Notes under the pieces: model-generated
What the model saw: only the letters and a program-made list of their open reading frames with translations
What the model was told of the DNA's origin: nothing
The model's database searches: none
Made by a program: the position numbers and the translations under genes
From: Duganella levis
GTDB taxonomy: Bacteria; Pseudomonadota; Gammaproteobacteria; Burkholderiales; Burkholderiaceae_D
Reading direction: 5' to 3'
DNA: 64,000 nt
NCBI RefSeq assembly: GCF_009857605.1
Contig: NZ_WWCT01000018.1
Coordinates: forward strand, 62,001-126,000
Part shown: piece after piece, positions 36,218-44,460 of the stretch
Numbering within the stretch: the first letter of the stretch is position 1
How the letters are laid out: each line of letters begins with the position of its first letter

Positions 36218-36290
36218 AGTTTTCCAAGAGAGAAGTTGAACGGCTGGCTCTCGGAACGTGAACGATTGCTGGCAAAGGAGACATCCTAAC

Positions 36291-36309
36291 AATAATGATT
36301 CTCATTTAC
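36291..36309. promoter_or_regulatory. Fur box
   Basis: AATAATGATTCTCATTTAC fits the 19-base consensus GATAATGATAATCATTATC at about 14 positions. It lies between the divergent haem receptor operon and the small membrane-protein gene and would shut off the receptor in iron-rich conditions. Confidence 0.75.
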
Positions 36310-36354
36310 AAGTGCTATTGCAATCAATCTTGGTAGATCCGCTACAATCCATGT

Positions 36355-36798
36355 ATGGAACGTCTTTCTTTGACCACGCCCAATATGGCCGCCGCCAGCT
36401 ACCCAGGCTGGGCGCCAGCTGCCTGCGCGGTGGCCGCGTTTGCCGGCGCGCTGATGGCCATGGCATTGACTGCCATCTGGCCGCTGGCCATCAGCCTGGG
36501 CGGCACGCTGGCGTGCGGCTGGCTGCTGCATACGCAGCCGCTGGAACGGGAAGTGGAATATTTTTCGGCCGATGAAGACGGCCTGCGCTACGTACACGTA
36601 CCCGGCCAGGACGGCCGGGTGTCGCGCTACAAATGGACGGAGATCCTGGAAGTGCGCGCCGCCGAGGGTGGCCTCAGCATACAGACCGGCCGTGGCGCGC
36701 TGAAAGGCGCGGCGGTGTTTTTGCCGATGCACTCGGCTGCGGACAGCAAGGCCGCTAGCGCGGCAGCCAGCCAGTGGCTGGCGGAGTATCGGCTGTAA
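36355..36798 (+). CDS. Small membrane protein of unknown function
   Basis: A 147-residue protein with two N-terminal hydrophobic helices and a C-terminal PH-like beta domain (about 65-125). The ATG at 36355 lies six bases after TACAAT (36343-36348), which has TTGCAA (36318-36323) 19 bases upstream, so the transcript could be leaderless. It ends one base before the converging carbonic-anhydrase-like gene. No family is recognised. Confidence 0.65.
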   Translation: MERLSLTTPNMAAASYPGWAPAACAVAAFAGALMAMALTAIWPLAISLGGTLACGWLLHTQPLEREVEYFSADEDGLRYVHVPGQDGRVSRYKWTEILEVRAAEGGLSIQTGRGALKGAAVFLPMHSAADSKAASAAASQWLAEYRL

Positions 36799-37329
36799 TC
36801 AGCCGGCCAGATAGTTGTTCTTCACGCGCACATAGTGCTCGGCCGAATACTTCAGGTAGGCGATTTCTTCCGGCGTCAGCGCCCTCACCTTCACCGCCGG
36901 ACGGCCGACGTACAAGTGGCCGCTCTCCAGCACCTTGCCCGGCGATACCAGGCTGCCGGCGCCAACCATCACCTGGTCCTGCACCACCACATCGTCCATG
37001 ATGATGGCGGCCATGCCGATCAACACTTCATTGCCGATGGTACAGCCGTGCAACATGGCCTGGTGGCCGATGGTGACATAGTCGCCGATAATCAGCGGCG
37101 AGCCGTTCGGCTTCTTGTCATTCTTGTGCGACACGTGGCCCATGGCGAAATCCTGCACATTGGTGCAGTTGCCGATGACGATGCGGTTGACGTCGCCGCG
37201 CAGCACGGTGTTGCACCAGATCGAGCAATCCTTGCCGACGGTGACGTCGCCAATCACTTGCGCCGATGGATGCAGGTACAGGCCCTCGCCCAGCTGCGGC
37301 GTGGTGTTCAGGTAGGAAGTGACTGCCAT
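36799..37329 (-). CDS. Second gamma-class carbonic anhydrase family protein
   Basis: A 176-residue hexapeptide-repeat protein with metal His in MGHVSH and GHQAMLHGC. It is a paralogue of the 24962 protein and closer to the PaaY/YrdA type. Its function in this genome is unclear. It is preceded by the first of two related binding-protein genes. Confidence 0.85.
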   Translation of the reverse strand: MAVTSYLNTTPQLGEGLYLHPSAQVIGDVTVGKDCSIWCNTVLRGDVNRIVIGNCTNVQDFAMGHVSHKNDKKPNGSPLIIGDYVTIGHQAMLHGCTIGNEVLIGMAAIIMDDVVVQDQVMVGAGSLVSPGKVLESGHLYVGRPAVKVRALTPEEIAYLKYSAEHYVRVKNNYLAG

Positions 37330-37340
37330 GCGGTAAATCC

Positions 37341-38123
37341 TTATTTGCGGGAATATTTCGCCATCATACTGCTCAGCTCCTGCTGGTGGGTAGCCATCCA
37401 GGTCCAGACGGATTCCACCTGCTCGCGGTGCGCTGCATAGTAGGCTGGATTGGTGGCTAGCCAGATATTGCTGCTGAACAGCGGCACGCGCAGGCGCACC
37501 ACTTCATTGCCGTAGCGTTCGGCGATCGACTGGTCCATATCGTTGACCGCCCCGACCGTCAGCGCCACGCCATCCACGCGCTTTAGCTTGAGTTTGCCGA
37601 CATTGCTTTCCAGGTCGCGTCCGCCCTCGTCAACCTTGATGCCGGCGTCGCGCAGCGCGTCGGCATACGGTGCGCCGTAGGGCACGCCGATCACGCGGCC
37701 CTGAAAATAGCGCGGCGTAATGGTGTCGGCCGGCAGCTGGTCGGCGGCGCGCACCAGCACGATGATGCTGGTGTGGACCGCGCGGCTGCGGTCCAGCACG
37801 CCGTTTCGGTCACGCGGCAGCGTCACTTCGGTCGGCAGTTCGGCGCGTTCTTCGATCGGCAGATAGTCGATGGCGCCGGTTTGCAAGGCGATGCGCAGGC
37901 GGTTGGCCGGCAGGCGCACAAACTGCACCGGGCATGGAATCGCCGCAGCCGCAGCGGCGCGCAGGTAATCGACTGCCACACCGGCCGGCTCCGGCACCTC
38001 GGCGCCCTTGCCCAGCCAGTAAGGCGGCCGGTCCTGATCCATATAACCAATGCGTACCGGCGGACAGGCGGCTTGAACGCCGGTGGTGACCAGCAAGGCA
38101 AAGGCAAGCAAGAGGCGCGGCAT
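37341..38123 (-). CDS. Periplasmic substrate-binding protein (PBPb fold)
   Basis: A protein of about 260 residues with a signal peptide (MPRLLLAFALLVTTGVQA) and the start of the mature chain VRIGYMDQDRPPYWLG. It has the two-lobe binding fold used by amino-acid ABC systems but no ABC genes lie near. The start at 38123 is chosen because the ATG at 38156 lies within a TATAAT element (38155-38160). A paralogue is at 41002-41817. Confidence 0.75.
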   Translation of the reverse strand: MPRLLLAFALLVTTGVQAACPPVRIGYMDQDRPPYWLGKGAEVPEPAGVAVDYLRAAAAAAIPCPVQFVRLPANRLRIALQTGAIDYLPIEERAELPTEVTLPRDRNGVLDRSRAVHTSIIVLVRAADQLPADTITPRYFQGRVIGVPYGAPYADALRDAGIKVDEGGRDLESNVGKLKLKRVDGVALTVGAVNDMDQSIAERYGNEVVRLRVPLFSSNIWLATNPAYYAAHREQVESVWTWMATHQQELSSMMAKYSRK

Positions 38124-38154
38124 AAACCAGGACAATTTTAGTGACGAAAACGTC

Positions 38155-38160
38155 ATTATA
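38155..38160 (-). promoter_or_regulatory. Consensus -10 (TATAAT) of the binding-protein gene
   Basis: TATAAT on the minus strand overlaps the upstream in-frame ATG. It is followed by a small hairpin (TGACG-TTTT-CGTCA) and a leader of about 25 bases before the chosen start. Confidence 0.5.
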
Positions 38161-38171
38161 CGTGTGACAAG

Positions 38172-38804
38172 TCAGCCCTGGTAAGTGCTGTCGCCATGCG
38201 GCGCGGCGCGGAACTCCGGCAGCGCTTCGGCCTCACGCGAATACGCGGCCAAGGCCGGATAATCGGCGGCCGAGACCACGTCCGGCAGCATCTGCTGGAC
38301 GAAGTGCCAGGTGATGGCTTGCATCACGCCGGGCGGCGGCATGGCGGCGCTGGTGGCGTCCAGCGGCTGCTGCTGCTGTTCCACTTCCAGCACGTCCAGC
38401 GCGGCGCGCAGTTGCAGGATGACGCGGTCGGCCCACGGCAGGTGCAGCTTCTCGGCCGGACGCAAATTGCGTTCGTAGACCAACTGCACCGCCTTGTCAC
38501 AAGCCGCCAGCGCCAGGCCCAGCAGGCGCTGCGAGCGCATCAGCTCGGTCGGCATGGACGGCGTGCGGCGCGCCGATGGGCGGGCGATGGATTCGGCGTA
38601 TTGCAGGATCAGCGTGGAGTCCATCAACGCGTTGCCTTCCTCATCCACCAGCGTCGGCGCCTTGACCACCGGATTAATCTGCCGAAACTGCTCGAACGTG
38701 CTGAACACCGACAGCGACTGGTGCTCGAACTTCAGCCCCAGCAACTGCAAAGACACCGCCACGCGGCGGACGTAAGGTGAATCCAGCATACCGATCAGTT
38801 TCAT
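38172..38804 (-). CDS. Glutathione S-transferase family protein
   Basis: A 210-residue protein with a thioredoxin-like N-terminal domain (DSPYVRRVAVSL) and helical C-terminal domain. There is no classic Cys or Ser catalytic signature in that start, so activity is uncertain. It has TATACT with a leader and GGAG before the ATG. It lies between the binding-protein gene and a racemase gene. Confidence 0.85.
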   Translation of the reverse strand: MKLIGMLDSPYVRRVAVSLQLLGLKFEHQSLSVFSTFEQFRQINPVVKAPTLVDEEGNALMDSTLILQYAESIARPSARRTPSMPTELMRSQRLLGLALAACDKAVQLVYERNLRPAEKLHLPWADRVILQLRAALDVLEVEQQQQPLDATSAAMPPPGVMQAITWHFVQQMLPDVVSAADYPALAAYSREAEALPEFRAAPHGDSTYQG

Positions 38805-38867
38805 GTTGACTCCATAGTGGTGAGGCTTAAATGCAGAGTATAACGGCGACGGCCAGCCGCATGCGTT

Positions 38868-39566
38868 TCAAGCCTGATCGAGCGCCCACAAGGCGGCGCC
38901 ATGGGCGTGGATCGCGGTGGTGTCAAACAGCGGCACGCTGGCGTCCTGCTGCGTCACCAGCAGCGAGATTTCCGTGCAGCCGAGAATGACCGCTTGCGCG
39001 CCCTGCGCCACCAGCGCGGCCATGATGCGGCGGTATTCATCGCGCGAGCCGTCGACGATGCGGCCGAGGCACAGTTCGTCGTAAATAATACGGTGGACGA
39101 TCTCCCGGTCCGCCGGCGCGGGCACCACCACGTCAAGGCCGTGCAGTTGCTGCAAGCGCTCCTTGTAGAACGGCTGTTCCATGGTGAAGCGCGTGCCAAG
39201 CAGGCCAACCTTCTGCAGGCCGGCGTCCTTGATGGCCCGAGCAGTCGGGTCGGCGATGTGAAACAACGGTATGTCCACCGCTGCCTCAATGGCTGGTGCC
39301 ACCTTGTGCATGGTGTTGGTGCACAACACGATGAAGTCCGCGCCTGCCGCCTGCACGCGACGCGCGGCATCGGCCATCATGGCGCCGGCCGCGTCCCAGT
39401 CGCCAGCATGCTGCAAGCGTTCGACCTCATGAAAGTCGACGCTGTACAGCACGACTTTGGCCGAATGCAGTCCACCCAGTTCGCGCTTGATGGTCTGGTT
39501 GACCTCGCGGTAGTACGGCACAGTGGATTCCCAGCTCATGCCGCCTATCAATCCTATGGTTTTCAC
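38868..39566 (-). CDS. Aspartate/glutamate racemase family protein
   Basis: A 232-residue racemase with the two catalytic-Cys segments VLCTNTMHK and ILGCTEISLL. The GTG start at 39566 is preceded by AAGGAG with good spacing; the upstream TTG reading is unlikely. It would racemise an amino acid such as aspartate, or a related compound. Confidence 0.85.
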   Translation of the reverse strand: MKTIGLIGGMSWESTVPYYREVNQTIKRELGGLHSAKVVLYSVDFHEVERLQHAGDWDAAGAMMADAARRVQAAGADFIVLCTNTMHKVAPAIEAAVDIPLFHIADPTARAIKDAGLQKVGLLGTRFTMEQPFYKERLQQLHGLDVVVPAPADREIVHRIIYDELCLGRIVDGSRDEYRRIMAALVAQGAQAVILGCTEISLLVTQQDASVPLFDTTAIHAHGAALWALDQA

Positions 39567-39597
39567 ATGCTCTCCTTTTACCAAGGAAAACAATATA

Positions 39598-40566
39598 TCA
39601 CCCGGCCTGCAGCAGCACGGCGGCGCCGCGCGCGACGGCGCGCACCACTTGCATCACGTCCCAGTTGGTGAGGCGGATGCAGCCGTGCGATTGGGTCTTG
39701 CCGATATTGCCCGGCTCGGGCGTGCCGTGGATGCCGTAGTGCTCTTTGCTGAGGTCGATCCAGGCCAGGCCGACCGGGTTGTTGGGGCCGGCCGCGATGC
39801 GGGCCTTGGTGTCGCCAGCCTTGGCGTCCCAGAACAGTTTGGGGTTGTAGCGGTATTCGGGATTGGTGGCCACGCCGCGCACCTGCCAGCGGCCTTCCGG
39901 CAGGGGATCGTGCTTGCTGCCGGTGCTGGCCGGGAATTGCGCGAACGGCATGCCGCCTGCGTCCAGCAAAGTCAGCGTGCCCTCTTTCGCATCGACCAGG
40001 ATCGAGGCGGCTTTCGGCAGCGGCTTGATGATGGCGACGTTTGGCACCAGCAACTGCTCACCGGCCTTGTTCAGCTTCTTGCCGGGATTGAGGCGGCGCA
40101 GCAGTTCCGGGCTGCAATGGAAGCGCTCGCCCAGCGCTTCGGCCACGCTGGCGTAACCCAGCGCCGGCAGCTTGGCTTTGCCGGCCATGTCGGACGGCAC
40201 CGGCACGTACGGACCGGCGACATCCTGCGCGGTCAGTGTGTAGACCTCCAGCACCGGCGCGTCATCGCGCTCCAGTTCCTGCCAGGTGGCGGCGTCGACG
40301 TTGCCGGTCAGCGGCAATTGATGCAGTTTCTGGAAACCGCGTATCGCCTGGTGCATATTGCTGCCGTAGGCCGCATCCATCTCGCCGGGAGAAAAATGCG
40401 CGCGGTCCAGCAACACCTGCGCGCGCAGCACATTCGGGCCGCTGGTATGGGGAACAACCGGCTTGGCGCGCTGCGCCAGGTTCAGGGTATCGGCGGCGGA
40501 TAGCGCCGGCTCGGCGGCGTTTGCGCTGGACAGCGCCAGCATGGCGACAAAAAATAAGACTCTCAA
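39598..40566 (-). CDS. L,D-transpeptidase with peptidoglycan-binding domain
   Basis: A 322-residue exported protein: signal peptide (LALSSANA), peptidoglycan-binding helix bundle (about 50-95), a linker/LysM-like part, and a YkuD domain (from about 185) with active-site Cys in SHGCIRL. It cross-links peptidoglycan through meso-diaminopimelate or attaches outer membrane proteins. Confidence 0.9.
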   Translation of the reverse strand: MRVLFFVAMLALSSANAAEPALSAADTLNLAQRAKPVVPHTSGPNVLRAQVLLDRAHFSPGEMDAAYGSNMHQAIRGFQKLHQLPLTGNVDAATWQELERDDAPVLEVYTLTAQDVAGPYVPVPSDMAGKAKLPALGYASVAEALGERFHCSPELLRRLNPGKKLNKAGEQLLVPNVAIIKPLPKAASILVDAKEGTLTLLDAGGMPFAQFPASTGSKHDPLPEGRWQVRGVATNPEYRYNPKLFWDAKAGDTKARIAAGPNNPVGLAWIDLSKEHYGIHGTPEPGNIGKTQSHGCIRLTNWDVMQVVRAVARGAAVLLQAG

Positions 40567-40617
40567 ACCAGACTCGGATCAAACCAGGGAGCTTATTCTA
40601 TCCGACGGGATGAAGGA

Positions 40618-40998
40618 TCAGCGTTCCAATTGCTGGCCGACTTCCCAGCTATGGCCGGCGGGGTCGGTAAAGTTGATAGTGCGCAGTCCCCATGGCCGAT
40701 CCAGTGGGCCGTTGAGCGCAATACCACGCTGTTGCAGGCGCTCGCAGACCGCTTGCACATCCGCCACCCAGATGCTGAGCTGGAAGCGCGAACCGGCGTC
40801 GCGCGGGGCCACGGCGGCCGGCGCCACAATCTCCGGCGCATGGGCAATCTGCAACAGGTTGATCAGCACGTTGTCGAATTTGACGACGGTGCAGTTGTCG
40901 TCCTCGTACTCGACCGGCACGCCAAACACATCCAGATAAAACGCCTTGGCTGCCGGCAGGTCTTCCACAAACAAGCTGATCGCGCTGATGTGCTGCAT
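40618..40998 (-). CDS. VOC (glyoxalase/bleomycin resistance) family protein
   Basis: A 126-residue protein with the VOC beta-alpha-beta repeats (LFVEDLPAAKAFYLDVFGVP at the start and INFTDPAGHSWEV near the end). The Glu/His metal ligands are only partly clear. It follows the second binding-protein gene by three bases. Confidence 0.8.
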   Translation of the reverse strand: MQHISAISLFVEDLPAAKAFYLDVFGVPVEYEDDNCTVVKFDNVLINLLQIAHAPEIVAPAAVAPRDAGSRFQLSIWVADVQAVCERLQQRGIALNGPLDRPWGLRTINFTDPAGHSWEVGQQLER

Positions 40999-41001
40999 GG
41001 C

Positions 41002-41817
41002 TTAGTCCTTCTTGTAGCGTTGCATGACGTAGCCGAGGCGGCCGCGGTTGGTGTCCAGCCAGGTCCACAGGGCTTCGGCCTGCTGCGGATGGGCGTGGTA
41101 GTAGCTGTCGTTGAAGGCCAGCCACAGGCGGATGTTGAGCAGCGGCTGCGGCAGTTGCACGATCTCGCCCTTGTACTTGGCCAGCGTCTGCTTCAGATGG
41201 GCCGGCGCCACGGCGGCCACCACCACGCCGTCCACCCGGCCCAGCCGCAGTTTTTCGATATTGCGGTCGAGGTCGCGGGCGCCGTCGTCCAGCGTCAGGC
41301 CGGATTCGCGCAGGCGGGGCGCGTAGCTGTTGCCCATCGGGATGCCGAGCGTCTTGCCCTTGAAGTATTGCATCGGGTTGGTGCTGGCCGGCAGCTTGTC
41401 GCTCTTACGCACCAGCACCAGCACCTGGTTGTGCAGGGCACGGTTCAAATCGATATTGCCAACCTTGTCGCGCGGGATGGCGATTTCGGCCGGATAGAAA
41501 CTCATCTCGCCCAGCGGCGCCAGGTCGATATCGCCGGCGGCCAGCGCCACCTTGATGCGCGCCGCCGGCAGCCGCACCCACACCGGCGTGCAGCCGAAGC
41601 CGGCGCCCAGCACGGCGTCATGGATCAGGTCGACCGCCGCGCCGGGCGGATCGGGCACCTTGTCGCCATCGCCGAGCCAATAAGGCGGACGATTCTGGTC
41701 CATATAACCAACACGGATGGGAATGCAATCAGCCGCCCGCACCAAGGGCGCAGCGATGATAGCGGTAGCAGCCACAGCGGCAAGCAACATCAACGATATG
41801 CCAGCGCGCAGCGTCAT
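41002..41817 (-). CDS. Periplasmic substrate-binding protein, paralogue
   Basis: A 271-residue protein with signal peptide and the same start of the mature chain as the 37341 gene (RVGYMDQNRPPYWLG). The two match along their length, so they are duplicates. It is separated from ftsB by six bases and may be expressed with it. The ligand is not known. Confidence 0.85.
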   Translation of the reverse strand: MTLRAGISLMLLAAVAATAIIAAPLVRAADCIPIRVGYMDQNRPPYWLGDGDKVPDPPGAAVDLIHDAVLGAGFGCTPVWVRLPAARIKVALAAGDIDLAPLGEMSFYPAEIAIPRDKVGNIDLNRALHNQVLVLVRKSDKLPASTNPMQYFKGKTLGIPMGNSYAPRLRESGLTLDDGARDLDRNIEKLRLGRVDGVVVAAVAPAHLKQTLAKYKGEIVQLPQPLLNIRLWLAFNDSYYHAHPQQAEALWTWLDTNRGRLGYVMQRYKKD

Positions 41818-41823
41818 AGGAGG

Positions 41824-42153
41824 TCAGGGAGTGGTGGGTTCAGCCGGCTTGGGGGCCAGCGGTGCAAGTGCCGCAGCCTGGCCCTTGCCGACGATCTGGA
41901 TGAAGATCTCGTTCTGTTTGATCATGCTGAGCTCGTAGCGAGCTCGTTCTTCGACCGCGCCGGTGCCGTCCTTCAGGTCGCGCACTTCGGAGTCGAGCTT
42001 GGCGTTACGCGCCAGCAGTTCGGCATTCTTCTTGTGCGCCGCATCGACCTGCATCTCGAAATCCTTGACGCGCAGCCAGCCGCCCTTCCCCAGCCATAGC
42101 GGGTACTGGATCAACAACAGCAGGAAAGCCAGTCCGAGCGTAATCAGGCGCAT
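41824..42153 (-). CDS. ftsB: Cell division protein FtsB
   Basis: A 109-residue single-pass protein: one transmembrane helix at the N-terminus, a coiled coil (about 30-65) and the conserved ELARYELSMIKQNEIFI-like end. It joins FtsL and FtsQ at the septum. It lies downstream of eno, as in many proteobacteria. The C-terminal Pro/Ala tail is longer than in E. coli. Confidence 0.92.
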   Translation of the reverse strand: MRLITLGLAFLLLLIQYPLWLGKGGWLRVKDFEMQVDAAHKKNAELLARNAKLDSEVRDLKDGTGAVEERARYELSMIKQNEIFIQIVGKGQAAALAPLAPKPAEPTTP

Positions 42154-42162
42154 GAGGTGAAT

Positions 42163-42185
42163 GCGGCCGGATTTGCTCCGGCCGC
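42163..42185. terminator. Hairpin between eno and ftsB
   Basis: GCGGCCGGA and TCCGGCCGC form a nine-base-pair stem with a five-base loop. There is no T run in the minus-strand direction, so it may slow or partly end transcription rather than terminate fully. Confidence 0.5.
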
Positions 42186-42195
42186 GCTTGCTTAA

Positions 42196-43479
42196 TTACT
42201 TCAGATTATAGAACGCATCGCGGCCTGGGTAGGAAGCGATATCGCCCAGATCTTCCTCAATGCGCAGCAGCTGGTTGTATTTCGCCATGCGGTCCGAACG
42301 CGACATCGAGCCGGTCTTGATTTGCAGGGCGTTCATGCCAACCGCGATATCGGCGATGGTCGAATCTTCGGTTTCGCCCGAACGGTGCGAGATCACGGCC
42401 GTGTAGCCGGCGCGCTTGGCCATTTCGATGGCGGCGAAGGTTTCGGTCAGGGTGCCGATCTGGTTGATCTTGATCAGGATCGAGTTGGCGATGCCTTTCG
42501 AGATGCCTTCTTTCAGGATCTTGGTGTTGGTGACGTACAGGTCGTCGCCCACCAGCTGGACTTTCTTGCCCAGTTCCTTGGTCAGGATCGCCCAGCCTTC
42601 CCAGTCGCCTTCGTGCATCGCGTCTTCGATCGAGATGATCGGGTACTTGTCGCACCAGGTCGCCAGCAGGTTGGTGAACTCGGTCGCGGTCAGCGACAGG
42701 CCTTCACCTTCCAGTTCGTATTTGCCGTCTTTGTAGAACTCCGACGCCGCGCAGTCCAGGCCGATGGCGATCTGGGTGCCTGGCTCGTAGCCGGCCTGCT
42801 CGATCGCTTCGATGATCAGCTTGATCGCTTCTTCGTGGTTGGCCAGCGAAGGAGCAAAGCCGCCTTCGTCGCCGACGTTGGTGTTCAGACCCTTCTTGTG
42901 CAGGATCTTTTTCAGCGTGTGGAACACTTCCGCGCCGTAACGCACGGCTTCCTTGAACGACGGGGCGCCGACTGGAATGATCATGAATTCCTGGATGTCC
43001 AGGTTGTTGTCGGCGTGTGCGCCGCCGTTGATCACGTTCATCATCGGCACTGGCAGTTGCATCGCGCCCGAACCGCCGAAATAGCGGTACAGCGGCAGGC
43101 CGGCTTCTTCAGCAGCAGCCTTGGCGACAGCCATCGACACCGCCAGCATCGCGTTGGCGCCCAGGCGTGCCTTGTTTTCCGTACCGTCCAGGTCGATCAG
43201 AGTGCGGTCCAGGAAGGCTTGTTCATTGGCGTCCAGGCCCATGATGGCTTCCGAGATTTCGGTGTTGATGTTTTCGCAGGCTTTCAGCACGCCCTTGCCG
43301 AAGTAACGCTTCGGATCGCCGTCACGCAGTTCGATCGCTTCGCGCGAACCGGTCGAGGCGCCGGACGGCACCGCTGCGCGGCCCATCACGCCCGATTCCA
43401 GCAGGACGTCGCATTCGACGGTTGGATTGCCGCGCGAATCGATTACTTCACGGCCGATAATATCAACGATAGCACTCAT
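42196..43479 (-). CDS. eno: Enolase
   Basis: A 427-residue enzyme with the usual N-terminus (SAIVDIIGREVIDSRGNPT) and the signature SHRSGETEDSTIADI; catalytic Lys and metal-binding Asp/Glu segments are in order. It interconverts 2-phosphoglycerate and phosphoenolpyruvate. The ATG at 43479 has GGAG about eight bases upstream; a TTG at 43491 is less likely. Confidence 0.98.
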   Translation of the reverse strand: MSAIVDIIGREVIDSRGNPTVECDVLLESGVMGRAAVPSGASTGSREAIELRDGDPKRYFGKGVLKACENINTEISEAIMGLDANEQAFLDRTLIDLDGTENKARLGANAMLAVSMAVAKAAAEEAGLPLYRYFGGSGAMQLPVPMMNVINGGAHADNNLDIQEFMIIPVGAPSFKEAVRYGAEVFHTLKKILHKKGLNTNVGDEGGFAPSLANHEEAIKLIIEAIEQAGYEPGTQIAIGLDCAASEFYKDGKYELEGEGLSLTATEFTNLLATWCDKYPIISIEDAMHEGDWEGWAILTKELGKKVQLVGDDLYVTNTKILKEGISKGIANSILIKINQIGTLTETFAAIEMAKRAGYTAVISHRSGETEDSTIADIAVGMNALQIKTGSMSRSDRMAKYNQLLRIEEDLGDIASYPGRDAFYNLK

Positions 43480-43605
43480 GTCATTCTCCAAAGTTAGGCG
43501 ATACGAAGTCGCGCCGCGTCTTTACGCGCGTTGCGAGGTCAAGGATAACGGGAATTGTACCCGGTGCAGAGAACATTGTTAAAGTTTCCACACCGGGCAG
43601 GCTGC

Positions 43606-44460
43606 TTAGTTGAAGCTGTTCTCCAGGAAGCCAGCTTTTTTGGTAGCGCGGTCCAGTTCGATCAGAACGGACAGCAGGTCCTTCATGCGGCCCAGCGGTA
43701 CGGCGTTGGGGCCGTCCGACAAGGCTTCTGCAGGGTTGGGATGGGTTTCCATGAACAGGCCATCGACGCCCACCGCCACGGCCGCGCGCGACAGCACCGG
43801 CACCATCTCGCGCATGCCGCCCGAGGAAGTGCCGTTGCCGCCTGGCAGTTGGACCGAGTGGGTCGCATCGAACACGATCGGCGCGCCGGTTTCGCGCATG
43901 ATCGCCAGCGAGCGCATGTCGGACACCAGGTTGTTGTAGCCAAACGAGGCGCCGCGTTCGCAGGCCATGAAGTTGTCGTCAGGCAGACCGGCTTCCTTGG
44001 CGGCAGCGCGGGCCTTGTCGATCACGTTCTTCATGTCGTGCGGGGCCAGGAACTGGCCCTTCTTGATGTTGACCGGCAGGCCGGACTGCGCGCAGGCGAC
44101 GATGAAGTCGGTCTGGCGGCACAGGAAGGCCGGGGTCTGCAACACGTCCACCACTTTCGAGGCCACTTCGATGTCTTCGATCGAGTGGACGTCGGTCAGC
44201 ACCGGCACGCCCAGTTCGCGTTTGACGGCGGCCAGGATCTCCAGGCCCTGCTCGCGGCCTGGGCCGCGATAGGATTTGCCCGACGAGCGGTTGGCTTTGT
44301 CGAACGAGGCCTTGAAGATGAAAGGAATGCCCAGTTCGGTGGTGATGTCCTTCAGCGTGCCGGCGGTATCGAACGCCATCTGGCGCGATTCCACCACGCA
44401 GTTGCCGGAAATCAGGAAGAACGGCTTGTCCAGGCCGACGTCAAATCCGCACAGTTTCAT
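43606..44460 (-). CDS. kdsA: 3-deoxy-8-phosphooctulonate synthase
   Basis: A 284-residue enzyme with the signatures KASFDKANRSS and TDVHSIED that mark KDO-8-phosphate synthase. It makes the KDO precursor of lipopolysaccharide. It overlaps the end of pyrG by four bases, the conserved pyrG-kdsA order. Confidence 0.97.
   Translation of the reverse strand: MKLCGFDVGLDKPFFLISGNCVVESRQMAFDTAGTLKDITTELGIPFIFKASFDKANRSSGKSYRGPGREQGLEILAAVKRELGVPVLTDVHSIEDIEVASKVVDVLQTPAFLCRQTDFIVACAQSGLPVNIKKGQFLAPHDMKNVIDKARAAAKEAGLPDDNFMACERGASFGYNNLVSDMRSLAIMRETGAPIVFDATHSVQLPGGNGTSSGGMREMVPVLSRAAVAVGVDGLFMETHPNPAEALSDGPNAVPLGRMKDLLSVLIELDRATKKAGFLENSFN

Noticed and set aside
33887..36289. An 800-codon open frame on the plus strand opposite the haem receptor
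   Set aside because: It is the mirror of the TonB receptor gene; the composition is Ala/Gly/Val/Arg-rich without motifs, and the receptor on the other strand is clear.
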